From IMG/VR virus record IMGVR_UViG_3300034691_000021, positions 1 to 52,067 of that record: a stretch of DNA of 52,067 nt; one strand, 5' to 3'. This stretch comes from a virus. Made by a program: the position numbers and the translations under genes. The notes beneath the pieces are model-generated. The model was given only the letters and a program-made list of their open reading frames with translations, made no database searches and was not told the origin of the DNA. Positions within the stretch are counted from its first letter, which is position 1, and the number at the start of each line of letters is the position of its first letter. Below are positions 7,379-14,894 of the stretch, in pieces.

Positions 7379-7873
7379 ATGCTCGATGCAAATATCCACC
7401 ACTCACTGAACGCACTCACTGCAAGCCAGCTGGCGAAGCTGCTCGTCATGCGCAAGGGGCTTGAGTTCGGCTACGCCTACACGTTCACCGATGATGATGG
7501 GCAGGACAGCAATATCGACAATGCTTTTCTGTCTGCTGCGCCGGGCGAACTACTCGACACCCTGTTCGACGAGAACGAGCATGACGACGCCATTAACGAG
7601 GTACGTTATGAGGCTGAAGACGTTCGCGGCATCCCTTCTTGGTGTCACTACAGCTGGGAGCGCAACTACGAGGTCGACGTGAAGGCCTTTATCTTGCCCG
7701 ATGGCCGAGCTCTTGCCTTTTGTGAGATGAGCGGCGGCGGAAAGCACGGGGAGCCAGACGCCTACCCTTGGGTTGACGAGGCCAAGTTCATCAAGGTCTC
7801 CGGCGTCGAAGAGCGCGTCATCAAGACTTACAAGTTTGAAGATATTCCAGAAGCCTCAGAGGTGACGGCATGA
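7379..7873 (+). CDS. Hypothetical acidic protein (164 aa)
   Basis: A 164-residue, strongly acidic protein with mixed alpha/beta character and clusters such as DDDGQDSNIDNAF and FDENEHDDAINEV. High acidity in a small phage protein sometimes marks DNA mimics, but there is no further evidence of that here. The ATG at 7379 has a GCGAGGAA ribosome site after a 51-base gap. No family recognised. Confidence 0.7.
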   Translation: MLDANIHHSLNALTASQLAKLLVMRKGLEFGYAYTFTDDDGQDSNIDNAFLSAAPGELLDTLFDENEHDDAINEVRYEAEDVRGIPSWCHYSWERNYEVDVKAFILPDGRALAFCEMSGGGKHGEPDAYPWVDEAKFIKVSGVEERVIKTYKFEDIPEASEVTA

Positions 7874-7958
7874 TCTTCGCCCCTCTCTAGCACATCCTGC
7901 GCCACAACCAATTCTGACTACTCCCCTGCTTGCCGCCCCGCGCGGCCGGAGCATCCCT

Positions 7959-8153
7959 ATGTCTCGCATTGAAGAAAGAGAAGGCTGGAACCTGGCTGAT
8001 CAGTTGATCGAGGCCGGGCGCCAAGTAGATCAGCGATTCGGCGGCGTAGATCGCGTCATCGCCAACATTGAACAAACTGCCGCGCTCAGGCCAGAAGGCT
8101 ATCGGGCAGGCATCCAGAAACGCATCGAGGTGGAACGCCATGGCAACGTTTGA
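7959..8153 (+). CDS. Hypothetical protein (64 aa)
   Basis: A 64-residue helical protein (MSRIEEREGWNLADQLIEAG...) with a CCGGAGC ribosome site, after an 85-base gap in which I see nothing. It overlaps the following gene by 14 bases, a tight packing typical of this operon. No domain recognised. Confidence 0.65.
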   Translation: MSRIEEREGWNLADQLIEAGRQVDQRFGGVDRVIANIEQTAALRPEGYRAGIQKRIEVERHGNV

Positions 8154-8352
8154 TGTGCACGAACAGAACGCAGACGGTCGGCCGGGCAAGCTGCTCGACA
8201 CCATCGACCGCGTACCGGAAATCCATAAGTCGGGGACGTTTATCGAGTTCGATGGCGAACTTCAAAGAGTGTTCACCGGTATTCGCAATTTCATCATCGT
8301 CACCCAAGAGCGCTGGGCTCGGGTGTCGGCTGCAGCGTGGAGAAAGGTATGA
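8140..8352 (+). CDS. Hypothetical beta-rich protein (70 aa)
   Basis: A 70-residue protein starting MATFDVHEQNADG. The ATG at 8140 follows a GAGGTGGAA site inside the previous gene. Regular alternation (TFIEFDGELQRVFTGIRNFIIVTQERWARV) suggests a small beta barrel. It overlaps the next gene by four bases. Function unknown. Confidence 0.65.
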   Translation: MATFDVHEQNADGRPGKLLDTIDRVPEIHKSGTFIEFDGELQRVFTGIRNFIIVTQERWARVSAAAWRKV

Positions 8353-8606
8353 AACACAAACTCTACTCCGGCTTGCAGGTTGGCAAAGTCACACTTATTC
8401 GAAGAGTTGAAGGCGAGAAAGGTCGCGGCCCGCGCTGGATCTGTCGCTGCGAATGCGGCGAAGAGATTGAGAAAAGCAGGGATACGCTTACAAATCCGGC
8501 TGTTGTCCAGCGCTGCAAAAGCTGTTTCGTGAAGTCGCAGCGAGCCTATTCGAACTTGCGAATTGCTACAGGCCTTCCTGCAAACCAATGGAGTGCGAAA
8601 CCATGA
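8349..8606 (+). CDS. Zinc-ribbon phage protein (85 aa)
   Basis: An 85-residue basic protein. CRCECG (about residue 35) and CKSC (about 57) form a four-Cys zinc ribbon. The N-terminal half (GLQVGKVTLIRRVEGEKGRGPRWI) is a short beta domain. The layout matches a family of small phage proteins in which this ribbon precedes a DNA-binding segment. The start at 8349 has the site GGAGAAAGG. Four-base overlap with the next gene. Confidence 0.65.
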   Translation: MKHKLYSGLQVGKVTLIRRVEGEKGRGPRWICRCECGEEIEKSRDTLTNPAVVQRCKSCFVKSQRAYSNLRIATGLPANQWSAKP

Positions 8607-9106
8607 GCGAAACCATGAGCGAACAAATGCGCGAAGAATTCGAGGTATGGGTTAAGAGTCTCTCCCCAAACCGATATCTATCTACAGAGCGATTCTGTCC
8701 GCTTCATGGTGTGACCGAAGGTGAATACAAAGGCTTCACCGTCCAGAACTGCTGGGAGTCGTTTCAGGCAGCGCGCAAGACTGGCTTCACCGCCGTCGAC
8801 ATGGGCACCGCAGAGGCTGACGGGTTCAGGGATGGGGCGGCTAGCCATTGGCAGCCGATAGATACCTGCCCCAAGCACGTCGACGTCCTGTTCTTCCATG
8901 AGCGCGATGGCGTGATCGCTGGCCGCCTGACCGATGCCGATTCCTTCATGACCGATAAAGAGCGCGATGAGTTTGAGGGTGGCGATGAGGCCCAGTTCTG
9001 CATCGACGCGTTCGGCTTTGGGCACTGGGGTGTTTGCCGCATGGATGGCGCTGAAGCGCCGTCGCACTGGATGCCATACCCACCAGAGCCTGAGGTGAAG
9101 CCATGA
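8603..9106 (+). CDS. DUF551-like protein (167 aa)
   Basis: A 167-residue protein. Its C-terminal half carries WQPIDTCPKHVDVLFFH and ends APSHWMPYPPEP, which fits DUF551. The N-terminal 75 residues are extra and contain CPLHG and CWESF. The start is taken as the ATG in overlap with the previous stop (8603). ATGs at 8588 and 8615 are possible alternatives. It is the second DUF551-type gene in the window, and the domain's function is unknown. Confidence 0.7.
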   Translation: MSETMSEQMREEFEVWVKSLSPNRYLSTERFCPLHGVTEGEYKGFTVQNCWESFQAARKTGFTAVDMGTAEADGFRDGAASHWQPIDTCPKHVDVLFFHERDGVIAGRLTDADSFMTDKERDEFEGGDEAQFCIDAFGFGHWGVCRMDGAEAPSHWMPYPPEPEVKP

Positions 9107-9345
9107 CCAACTACAGCAACCTAAAGCGATTGGCCGATGCCGCCCCGATGGCCATGACCATGACGAATGGCGGCGAAGAGCATAAGGCGCTGACTGCCTT
9201 CACGGACGAGGTAAAGCGCCTATTTGGGAATGATGTCGGCATGGCAAGGGTGTTGATCGCTGAGAACGAGGCGCTGCGCAAGGAATGCGCCCTGCTCAAA
9301 GCTGACAATCAAGCGCTGCTGGAACACCCAGAGGACGCACTATGA
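9103..9345 (+). CDS. Hypothetical coiled-coil protein (80 aa)
   Basis: An 80-residue protein. Residues 45-75 (ARVLIAENEALRKECALLKADNQALLEH) form a leucine-zipper-like coiled coil, so it probably self-associates or pairs with a partner. The N-terminus is polar. ATGA overlaps on both sides. No family recognised. Confidence 0.65.
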   Translation: MTNYSNLKRLADAAPMAMTMTNGGEEHKALTAFTDEVKRLFGNDVGMARVLIAENEALRKECALLKADNQALLEHPEDAL

Positions 9346-9836
9346 GCAAGCCAGAAGCTGACTCGCAGCCAACAACAGGCCACGCAATTCCGCAATGGCT
9401 GCGCGACCAATTCGACGCTATCGAGCTGCAAGTCAGAAAGATGGGCGCCGAGGCCGTATTCACCCAGATGCGCACGAAGGTGCAGGCCTACTTTGAAATG
9501 CTGCGATCGGTAGAGAGCGGCAGGGCCGGTAGAGATCTAGCCATCATCACCCAGCAGAAGAACCTGATTTCTTCCTTGCGCGAAGATCTGCGGGAAGCAA
9601 TCGCCATTGATTGCAGCGATGACGTAATTGAAGCCTGCGCCGAAGTTGAGCGCACCGGCACGCCCGGCAGCGTGATTCGCGAGATGAACGATGAGCTGGT
9701 AGATCTGCGCAGAGACGCTGAGCGCTTCCGATTCATCGAGCAGGACGCCGACTCTGGCATGCGCTGGATCTACGGTGATGACTGGATAGCCGTAATTGAT
9801 GCCACTGGCTTTCAGGCCATGAGCAAGGAGGGTTGA
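9342..9836 (+). CDS. Hypothetical helical protein (164 aa)
   Basis: A 164-residue mainly helical protein with a probable coiled coil at residues 60-85 and a C-terminal segment (DAERFRFIEQDADSGMRWIYGDDW) that I know from many small phage early proteins of unknown role. It overlaps the preceding gene by four bases and ends one base before the excisionase start. Confidence 0.65.
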   Translation: MSKPEADSQPTTGHAIPQWLRDQFDAIELQVRKMGAEAVFTQMRTKVQAYFEMLRSVESGRAGRDLAIITQQKNLISSLREDLREAIAIDCSDDVIEACAEVERTGTPGSVIREMNDELVDLRRDAERFRFIEQDADSGMRWIYGDDWIAVIDATGFQAMSKEG

Positions 9837-9837
9837 G

Positions 9838-10116
9838 ATGGTCAAATACAAGACGATCAGCCAGTTCGCCACCGAAAGTGGCTACACTGAGGCCGCGATT
9901 CGAGCAAAGATCGCTGACGGCACATGGCCCAAGGGGCTGGTGTGGAGGCATGCGCCGGACAATAAACCTCTTATAAGTGTGGATGGGTATGCGGAATGGG
10001 TGGAAAGCGCAGCGGCGTCAGGGCGGCGTCCAAGAGTAGCATTGAGATCAGCTTCATGTTCGAGGGTGCCCAATGCCGCGAGCGCCTCCCAATTGAGCCC
10101 ACCCCCGCTAATCTGA
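9838..10116 (+). CDS. xis: Excisionase (Xis-like)
   Basis: A 92-residue protein whose first 60 residues (YKTISQFATESGYTEAAIRAKI, then WPKGLVWRHAPDN and ISVDGYAEWVES) show the winged HTH pattern of phage excisionases. Residues 55-92 overlap the integrase start in another frame and are probably a dispensable tail. It would bind attR/attL arms and steer the integrase to excision. The position directly before int supports this. A GGTTGAG site precedes the ATG. Confidence 0.75.
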   Translation: MVKYKTISQFATESGYTEAAIRAKIADGTWPKGLVWRHAPDNKPLISVDGYAEWVESAAASGRRPRVALRSASCSRVPNAASASQLSPPPLI

Positions 10117-11168
10117 AGCGCGCCGAGCAGCACAAGGCCGCTATCGAACTGGCGATCTACAACGGCACGTTCGACTATCTGGCCACCTTCCCCAAGTCCA
10201 AGCGAGCCAATCGGCTTGGATATCAGACCGGGCAAGTCCCGCTATCGAAATACCTCGCAAGCTGGCTGGAGAAGAAAGAGAAGGGGCTGAAGGCCAGCAC
10301 AATCGACGGCTATCGGAAAATCATCGACGGGGTTCTGGTGCCGAAGCTTGGCGACCATCCCCTGGTGCTACTCAGTCGCAAGATGATCAAGGAGGCGATG
10401 GCGAGCATGGATGCTTCGAACAAGCGCCTGTCGAACGTGCAGAGCTGCCTGAGATCAGCTCTGAACGATGCGGTGCATGACGAGCTGATCGAGATCAACC
10501 CGATGGCGGGATGGACGTACTCGGTCAGGGAGAAGCCGAAGACCGAGGACGAGATCGATCCGTTTTCGCCTGAGGAGCAGCGGCTGATTCTGGCCGGCAC
10601 CGACGGGCAATACCGGAACCTGTTGCAGTTCGCCATGTGGACCGGGCTGCGGACCAGCGAACTCATCGCAGTAGAATGGGGGGATGTGGATTGGTTGCGG
10701 GGGGAGATACGGATATCGCGAGGACTGACCAGAGCGGCCAAGGAAGCAGAGTTGCCGAAGACGGCGGCGGGGATTCGTAGCGTGAAGCTTTTGCCAATGG
10801 CGCTGGAGGCGCTGACGGCTCAGAAGGTGCACACCTATATAGAAGGTGGCGTAATTTTCCATGACCCGCGATACGCCAAGCCGTTCGACGGCGATCAGGC
10901 CATTCGCAAAAGCTTCTGGATACCGACGCTCAGGAAGGCAAAGGTTCGGTATCGGAACCCGTACCAGACCCGGCACACGTACGCATCGATGATGCTGTCG
11001 GCCGGTGAGCACCCAATGTGGGTCGCAAAACAGATGGGCCACGCTTCATGGCTGATGATCGCCAAGGTGTATGGCCGATGGATTCCAACCGAGAACGACA
11101 CCTCAGGCAATAAGGCCGTCGAGATGTTCGGGGCGCCGGTTCAACTCCCTAAGGAGGAGTCAGCATGA
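9996..11168 (+). CDS. int: Tyrosine site-specific integrase
   Basis: A 390-residue tyrosine recombinase that would join attP to a bacterial attB. The order is an arm-binding domain of the DUF3596 type (about 1-70, GGKRSGVRAAS...), a core-binding SAM-like domain (82-170) and a catalytic domain. Catalytic residues visible are Arg219 (GLRTSEL), Lys255 (LPKT), Arg326 in YQTRH, His349 (MGH) and nucleophile Tyr359 (VYGRW). The first His of the usual HxxR box is replaced by Tyr323, a variant I have seen in phage integrases. It overlaps xis by 121 bases and lies next to attP, as expected. Confidence 0.95.
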   Translation: MGGKRSGVRAASKSSIEISFMFEGAQCRERLPIEPTPANLKRAEQHKAAIELAIYNGTFDYLATFPKSKRANRLGYQTGQVPLSKYLASWLEKKEKGLKASTIDGYRKIIDGVLVPKLGDHPLVLLSRKMIKEAMASMDASNKRLSNVQSCLRSALNDAVHDELIEINPMAGWTYSVREKPKTEDEIDPFSPEEQRLILAGTDGQYRNLLQFAMWTGLRTSELIAVEWGDVDWLRGEIRISRGLTRAAKEAELPKTAAGIRSVKLLPMALEALTAQKVHTYIEGGVIFHDPRYAKPFDGDQAIRKSFWIPTLRKAKVRYRNPYQTRHTYASMMLSAGEHPMWVAKQMGHASWLMIAKVYGRWIPTENDTSGNKAVEMFGAPVQLPKEESA

Positions 11169-11536
11169 GAGCAGTTCTATACACGCACGACATGGAGCCA
11201 ATCACGGTGATTGAGCTTCAGCCGTGGGCGTGGCAGTACCTGCGAGAACAGCGATCGGTTCGACTGGCTGTCCACCGGCCTATGGCAGCACACTACAACC
11301 CGGACGCCGACAATGTACCGAAACTCGACATGAGCATGTGGATCGTCCATATCACCGCCGAAGTCCTTGTTCGCGGGAAGCACTCGAGCCTGATGCTGTT
11401 CACCCATGACGAAGAGGCGGCGCTACTGCTGAAGTCCGAACTGTTACCGGGCCAGCACCGTGATGTTCAGGATCGCGAAAAGGCCGCAATGGCCAAAGGA
11501 TTCATGAGCGCGCTAAATATGCTCGGCAAACTGTAG
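11165..11536 (+). CDS. Hypothetical protein between int and attP (123 aa)
   Basis: A 123-residue protein starting in an ATGA overlap with int, with the site AAGGAGG just upstream. It begins MRAVLYTHDMEPITVIELQ, has a beta-rich first half and ends with a helix (REKAAMAKGFMSALNMLG). No family recognised. Its stop lies two bases before the first arm-type repeat of attP, so it is the last gene of the PL operon. Confidence 0.65.
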   Translation: MRAVLYTHDMEPITVIELQPWAWQYLREQRSVRLAVHRPMAAHYNPDADNVPKLDMSMWIVHITAEVLVRGKHSSLMLFTHDEEAALLLKSELLPGQHRDVQDREKAAMAKGFMSALNMLGKL

Positions 11537-11537
11537 T

Positions 11538-11740
11538 TTCAGCAGCTTTTCAGCAGCATTTGCCGTTTCGCCCAGCAAATACAGGCATCGGCTGCGGGTT
11601 CAAATCCCCCCGGCTCCACCAATTGAGACACCTTCGAAGCCCGCCCAGTGCGGGTTTCGCTGCATCTGGACCTTGGAATGTTGCTGAGGGTTGTTGTGGA
11701 TTGATGTCGATTCGCGCCAGCTTCAGCAGCTTTTCAGCAA
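11538..11740. other. attP: attP: tmRNA 3'-end core flanked by integrase arm repeats
   Basis: The core at 11596-11621 reads as the T-arm and CCA-end of a tRNA-like gene (GGGTTCAAATCCCCC, then GGCTCCACCA). It matches what I recall of the 3' end of Pseudomonas ssrA (tmRNA). Around it are repeats of TTCAGCARC: two copies 11 bases apart at 11538 and 11549, two 11 bases apart at 11722 and 11733, and one inverted (TGTTGCTGA) at 11680. The 18-base unit TTCAGCAGCTTTTCAGCA is identical on both sides (11538-11555 and 11722-11739). These are probable arm-binding sites for Int. No full tRNA lies here. Confidence 0.8.
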
Positions 11741-11777
11741 CATCCATCTCAGGCGTTCTGCCTACCGAACACAATCC

Positions 11778-12293
11778 CTATTTTGAAAGACTGTCGAAGG
11801 CCTGCTCGCAGGTTAAGCCCCGGGATCGGGCTTGGTCAGCAACTTCAGCCAAGTCGCCCGCTCGCTGGTCAGCGCGCTTGAGCACGTCGGCGAGCACCAG
11901 GGCGGCGCGGGTAGCTGCCTTGCTTGCGGCGGCAGTACAGGAATTGCCGCTGGCTTCACTGGCTGCGAGTCGAGCGGCAAGGGCGTCGGCTGCCCCGCGC
12001 ACGCTGTCAGCAGAAGCGCGAGCAGTGGCAGCATCAGCCGTGGCTTGATCGATCGTGCGTTGACCATCTTGGATCGCCTTGTTGATGGAGAGTTGACGGG
12101 CTTGTTCTTTGGCGCGCTCGCGGGTTTCGTTCTCGAGTGCAGCGGACTTGTCGTCAGCATCGCGCTGGTGCCAGGCCGACAACCACTTGGCATCGGTTAC
12201 GCTCACGCCGTGATGATAGGCGCCGAACAGAGCGCCAGCCACCAGCAGCACCGCAGCTATATAAGGAAGAAATCGCAGCCAGATGGAAGTCAT
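11778..12293 (-). CDS. Rz: i-spanin, Rz-like (DUF2514 type)
   Basis: A 171-residue protein with an N-terminal membrane anchor (residues about 8-27, FLPYIAAVLLVAGALFGAYH) and a long periplasmic coiled coil rich in Ala, Asp and Gln, the layout of inner-membrane spanins. With the outer-membrane lipoprotein nested in its gene it would fuse the two membranes at the end of lysis. It overlaps the endolysin stop by four bases and is the last gene of the late operon. Two Cys near the C-terminus could form the dimer disulfides known for spanins. Confidence 0.85.
   Translation of the reverse strand: MTSIWLRFLPYIAAVLLVAGALFGAYHHGVSVTDAKWLSAWHQRDADDKSAALENETRERAKEQARQLSINKAIQDGQRTIDQATADAATARASADSVRGAADALAARLAASEASGNSCTAAASKAATRAALVLADVLKRADQRAGDLAEVADQARSRGLTCEQAFDSLSK
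11813..12067 (-). CDS. Rz1: o-spanin lipoprotein, Rz1-like, nested in Rz
   Basis: An 84-residue frame lying wholly inside Rz in another frame, as in lambda. It has a type II signal peptide with lipobox LLTAC (MLPLLALLLTAC), followed by a Pro-rich mature part (QPTPLPLDSQPVKPAAIPVLPPQ), both typical of Rz1. The start is taken as the ATG at 12067, and the ATG at 12034 would give a shorter signal. Mature protein would sit in the outer membrane and bind Rz through its C-terminus. Confidence 0.8.
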   Translation of the reverse strand: MVNARSIKPRLMLPLLALLLTACAGQPTPLPLDSQPVKPAAIPVLPPQARQLPAPPWCSPTCSSALTSERATWLKLLTKPDPGA

Positions 12294-12841
12294 GCCAGAA
12301 CCTTCAGCGCTGCGTTATAGAAGGCCAGACGCTCGGCATAACCGTTCAAACCACCATTGATGCGCCGGGTGATCATCTCGAACGATCCTGAGTCGGCCAA
12401 CGCATTCAGGTTGCGCGAGTTCCAGAACCACGCAGCGGACTTGCACGCCCACTCGGCCTGCTCTAGCAGTTCAGGAGTACGCAACAACCGATCGTCACCG
12501 AACAGCGCCTTGCTGCACGCGAAGTAGTTGTCGTGCCCGGTGATCTGGATCAGGCCACGGCCGCAGTACTTCTGGCCGTCACCGTCCGCCTCGGGCGTGT
12601 TGCCCAATCGCTTGGCCAATGTCCCGGTATCGTACTTGCTCAGGTACTGGTCACCGCCGAGCTCCCGGACGTACCGGAACTGGCCCGACTCATGCCCCAC
12701 CTGGGCAATGAACGCCGCCATGCGCAGCCGAGTGTTGATCTGGAAGCGATCCATCGCCAAATTCAGCGCAGACGCAAAAACGCCGGCTTGCTTGCCGGCG
12801 TTCGGGAGGATCTGCAGCAACTGCTGCGCGGTGATGGGCAT
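12290..12841 (-). CDS. Endolysin, GH19 chitinase-like lysozyme
   Basis: A 183-residue glycoside hydrolase family 19 enzyme that cleaves the glycan backbone of peptidoglycan. The catalytic Glu is in HESGQF (Glu51), with a second acid nine residues on (Glu60). YCGRGLIQITGHDNY and WFWNSRNLN are family signature segments. There is no signal peptide or SAR domain, so it needs a holin to reach the wall. None is encoded next to it, and the holin candidates are at 39.9-40.5 kb. Confidence 0.92.
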   Translation of the reverse strand: MPITAQQLLQILPNAGKQAGVFASALNLAMDRFQINTRLRMAAFIAQVGHESGQFRYVRELGGDQYLSKYDTGTLAKRLGNTPEADGDGQKYCGRGLIQITGHDNYFACSKALFGDDRLLRTPELLEQAEWACKSAAWFWNSRNLNALADSGSFEMITRRINGGLNGYAERLAFYNAALKVLA

Positions 12842-12871
12842 GTCAGACGACCTGTTTGGATTGGATATCGA

Positions 12872-13441
12872 TCACTGGAGCAGTGCTGCCGCTGTAAGTC
12901 TCTCTTGGGCGCCTTCCAGCAAGGCTGAGATGATCTGTTGGCGCTGCTCGGCAGTTAAAGTGATGCTGCCTTCAGGGGGAGACGGAGGTAGCAAGTTCGC
13001 TTTGACGAAATGCATAACGTCCAGCTTCCCATAACCCTGCATGACCTCAATGGTTTGTCCAGGGCCTGCGGCTGAACTGTTTGCATAAAGCACAACGTTA
13101 ACAAACCCGTCAAAATCCGAAGTGAAAGGCCACGCTGAGCCACCAGCAAAGACTTTATGGTGCTCTGCCGGGGTTACATTTCCACCAGCAGGCGGAAGGA
13201 TGCTTTTGCTCAGAGATGTATCAGTTGCTGACACGCCCAATGTTACAAAGCTACCTATTTGTACATTGTACGGCTGCTCAGATGTAACTTCTCCACGGAA
13301 CGATGCATAAATTATGTCTCCGGCTTTTGCGGAAATTGGTACGGAGTAGCAGACTTTAAAATCGTAGGCATTTTTGCTTTGCATTATAAGAAGCCATGGA
13401 GCCTTCTCAACTTTATCTTGGTAAAGATTCAGATCAAACAT
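12872..13441 (-). CDS. Unknown protein between endolysin and formyltransferase
   Basis: A 189-residue protein with a beta-rich body (NAYDFKVCYSVPISAKAGDIIYASFRG style strands, residues 20-150) and a helical C-terminus (LTAEQRQQIISALLEGAQERL). No signal peptide or membrane span. The beta-sandwich look and the place downstream of the fibre suggest a virion or fibre accessory protein, but this is inference. The gene is visibly richer in A+T than the tail genes. An A+T-rich gap of 185 bases precedes it, with no gene seen there. Confidence 0.65.
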   Translation of the reverse strand: MFDLNLYQDKVEKAPWLLIMQSKNAYDFKVCYSVPISAKAGDIIYASFRGEVTSEQPYNVQIGSFVTLGVSATDTSLSKSILPPAGGNVTPAEHHKVFAGGSAWPFTSDFDGFVNVVLYANSSAAGPGQTIEVMQGYGKLDVMHFVKANLLPPSPPEGSITLTAEQRQQIISALLEGAQERLTAAALLQ

Positions 13442-13626
13442 TTGATATGCCTATGCAAAAAAATGGGGTAGGGAGGTATCAGCATCGACTTTCATTTAAT
13501 TGAATAGTAAAGCAACGCTTTGCGCGCTGAATTAATATTAATGGTGCTTATTTTTACCGCAGAAAGCCATAGCCGACTGACTGCGGGGTTTATGGTTGGC
13601 GAGAGATGATGTCAGAGTTATTATAT

Positions 13627-14553
13627 TTATGACAGCCTGTCTGTAACAGACAATAAAACCTTTGAGGATTTAACCTCTACATCATCCACAAGCAACTTAC
13701 AGACTTCAATAGCTGTATGTCCGCCACAGGAAATAACTACCGCGTCGGGTCGCCTAGAAAGAACCTGCCCTGGCGTCCCAAAATAAATACCGTCAAACAC
13801 CTGAGAATCAACAAACCTTATTTTTTTATTGTTGATATGTGAATATGCGCATGGGTATGGCGGCGATTGCGCACGGATGAAATTGTGAACATCAACAGCA
13901 TTCAGACTCCAATCAACTAGCCCGTCAACCTCAGTGCGCTGGCCGCAATAGGTGGCCTCGCTATCGTCCTGACTGAAAATCCTGGCCTCGCAAGAGATCA
14001 GCTTTACCCACTTATCAGGAAGCTCCTCGATCAGTCTGCCCTCTATCTTTTTGAGCACGGAGCCCACATTATCTTCAGCAAGTACCTCAACCTTGACCTG
14101 ATGCAAAACATCCCCATCGTCCATTCCTTCAGATATTTTGAAGACACTACTTCCAGCGTACTTGTCTCCATTCAAGATTGACCAAACCAGCGGCGCACCA
14201 CCTCGATATTTTGGCAATATCGAGTTGTGCACCCCCCACAACCCATTCGGAACAAGTCCAATAGTTTCGCTATCAATAAGCCAATACCACCCACATACGA
14301 ATCCAATGTCAGGCGCAAAATCAATGACCATTTGTTTTGCGGCTGCAGGAGATGCAGCTACCAAAAGATCGATATCGCACAACCGAGCAAAATTCTGAAA
14401 CTCAGTCAGTGCAGACCTCGGATCATTTGAGTCATCTGGATGTATAATTATCCAGCGCATTGATTGCGATACGCTGTAAATAGACTTAAACACAGAAAGC
14501 CCGAGTGCCTTGGAGCCTATAAAGACAGCTGTCAATTTAATATCAATAGACAT
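13627..14553 (-). CDS. Formyltransferase-family protein (moron next to tail fibre)
   Basis: A 308-residue member of the formyltransferase superfamily (methionyl-tRNA, ArnA and sugar N-formyltransferases), which moves a formyl group from 10-formyl-tetrahydrofolate to an amine. The signature VHNSILPKYRGGAP (108-121, His109) and the Asp of EGMDDGD (Asp145) are present. The Asn normally two residues before the His is Gly107, so either the subfamily differs or activity is altered. The C-terminal half (209-300) is the usual second domain. A 10-formyl donor and a lipopolysaccharide sugar substrate are inference. The gene is notably A+T-rich against its neighbours, suggesting recent transfer. A GAGG site precedes the ATG. 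Confidence 0.8.
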   Translation of the reverse strand: MSIDIKLTAVFIGSKALGLSVFKSIYSVSQSMRWIIIHPDDSNDPRSALTEFQNFARLCDIDLLVAASPAAAKQMVIDFAPDIGFVCGWYWLIDSETIGLVPNGLWGVHNSILPKYRGGAPLVWSILNGDKYAGSSVFKISEGMDDGDVLHQVKVEVLAEDNVGSVLKKIEGRLIEELPDKWVKLISCEARIFSQDDSEATYCGQRTEVDGLVDWSLNAVDVHNFIRAQSPPYPCAYSHINNKKIRFVDSQVFDGIYFGTPGQVLSRRPDAVVISCGGHTAIEVCKLLVDDVEVKSSKVLLSVTDRLS

Positions 14554-14680
14554 TTAAAACCTCAGAGCCAAATTTGCGAATGCCGAGTCAGCCTACAACT
14601 CTACACCATTTCTTTCAGGCTCTGAAGTGCGCCATTATTCCAGCGGCTTGCGGCGATCTTCTATGGAAGCCAGGCTGGCT

Positions 14681-14893
14681 TTACTGGTCAATGTTAAGCA
14701 GGGCCGCCACGTCCGGATTTTTCGAGAGAAACTCCCGCAGTTTATCGACTGGATCCACTGCCAGAGCAACCTCTGGCGGCGGCAGGGAAGACGCATCAAC
14801 CACAATCCCGCCGAGACGCTCGGCTTCGACATTTATGTCGACACCGTCCGCCACTCCACCCACAGAGCCATCAGGATAAAGAATTGCTTTCAT
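14681..14893 (-). CDS. Small protein behind the tail fibre gene (70 aa)
   Basis: A 70-residue acidic protein (MKAILYPDGSVGGVADGV...) ending in a helix KLREFLSKNPDVAALLN. It starts two bases from the fibre stop, so it is co-translated. Its position and size resemble small fibre-accessory or assembly proteins. The C-terminal helix matches the style of such proteins, but no family is certain. The 127 bases between it and the formyltransferase hold nothing I can support. Confidence 0.6.
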   Translation of the reverse strand: MKAILYPDGSVGGVADGVDINVEAERLGGIVVDASSLPPPEVALAVDPVDKLREFLSKNPDVAALLNIDQ

Positions 14894-14894
14894 G

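Noticed and set aside
11596-11621. tRNA-like 3' end as a tRNA gene
   Set aside because: No acceptor, D- or anticodon arm upstream. It is only the attachment core.
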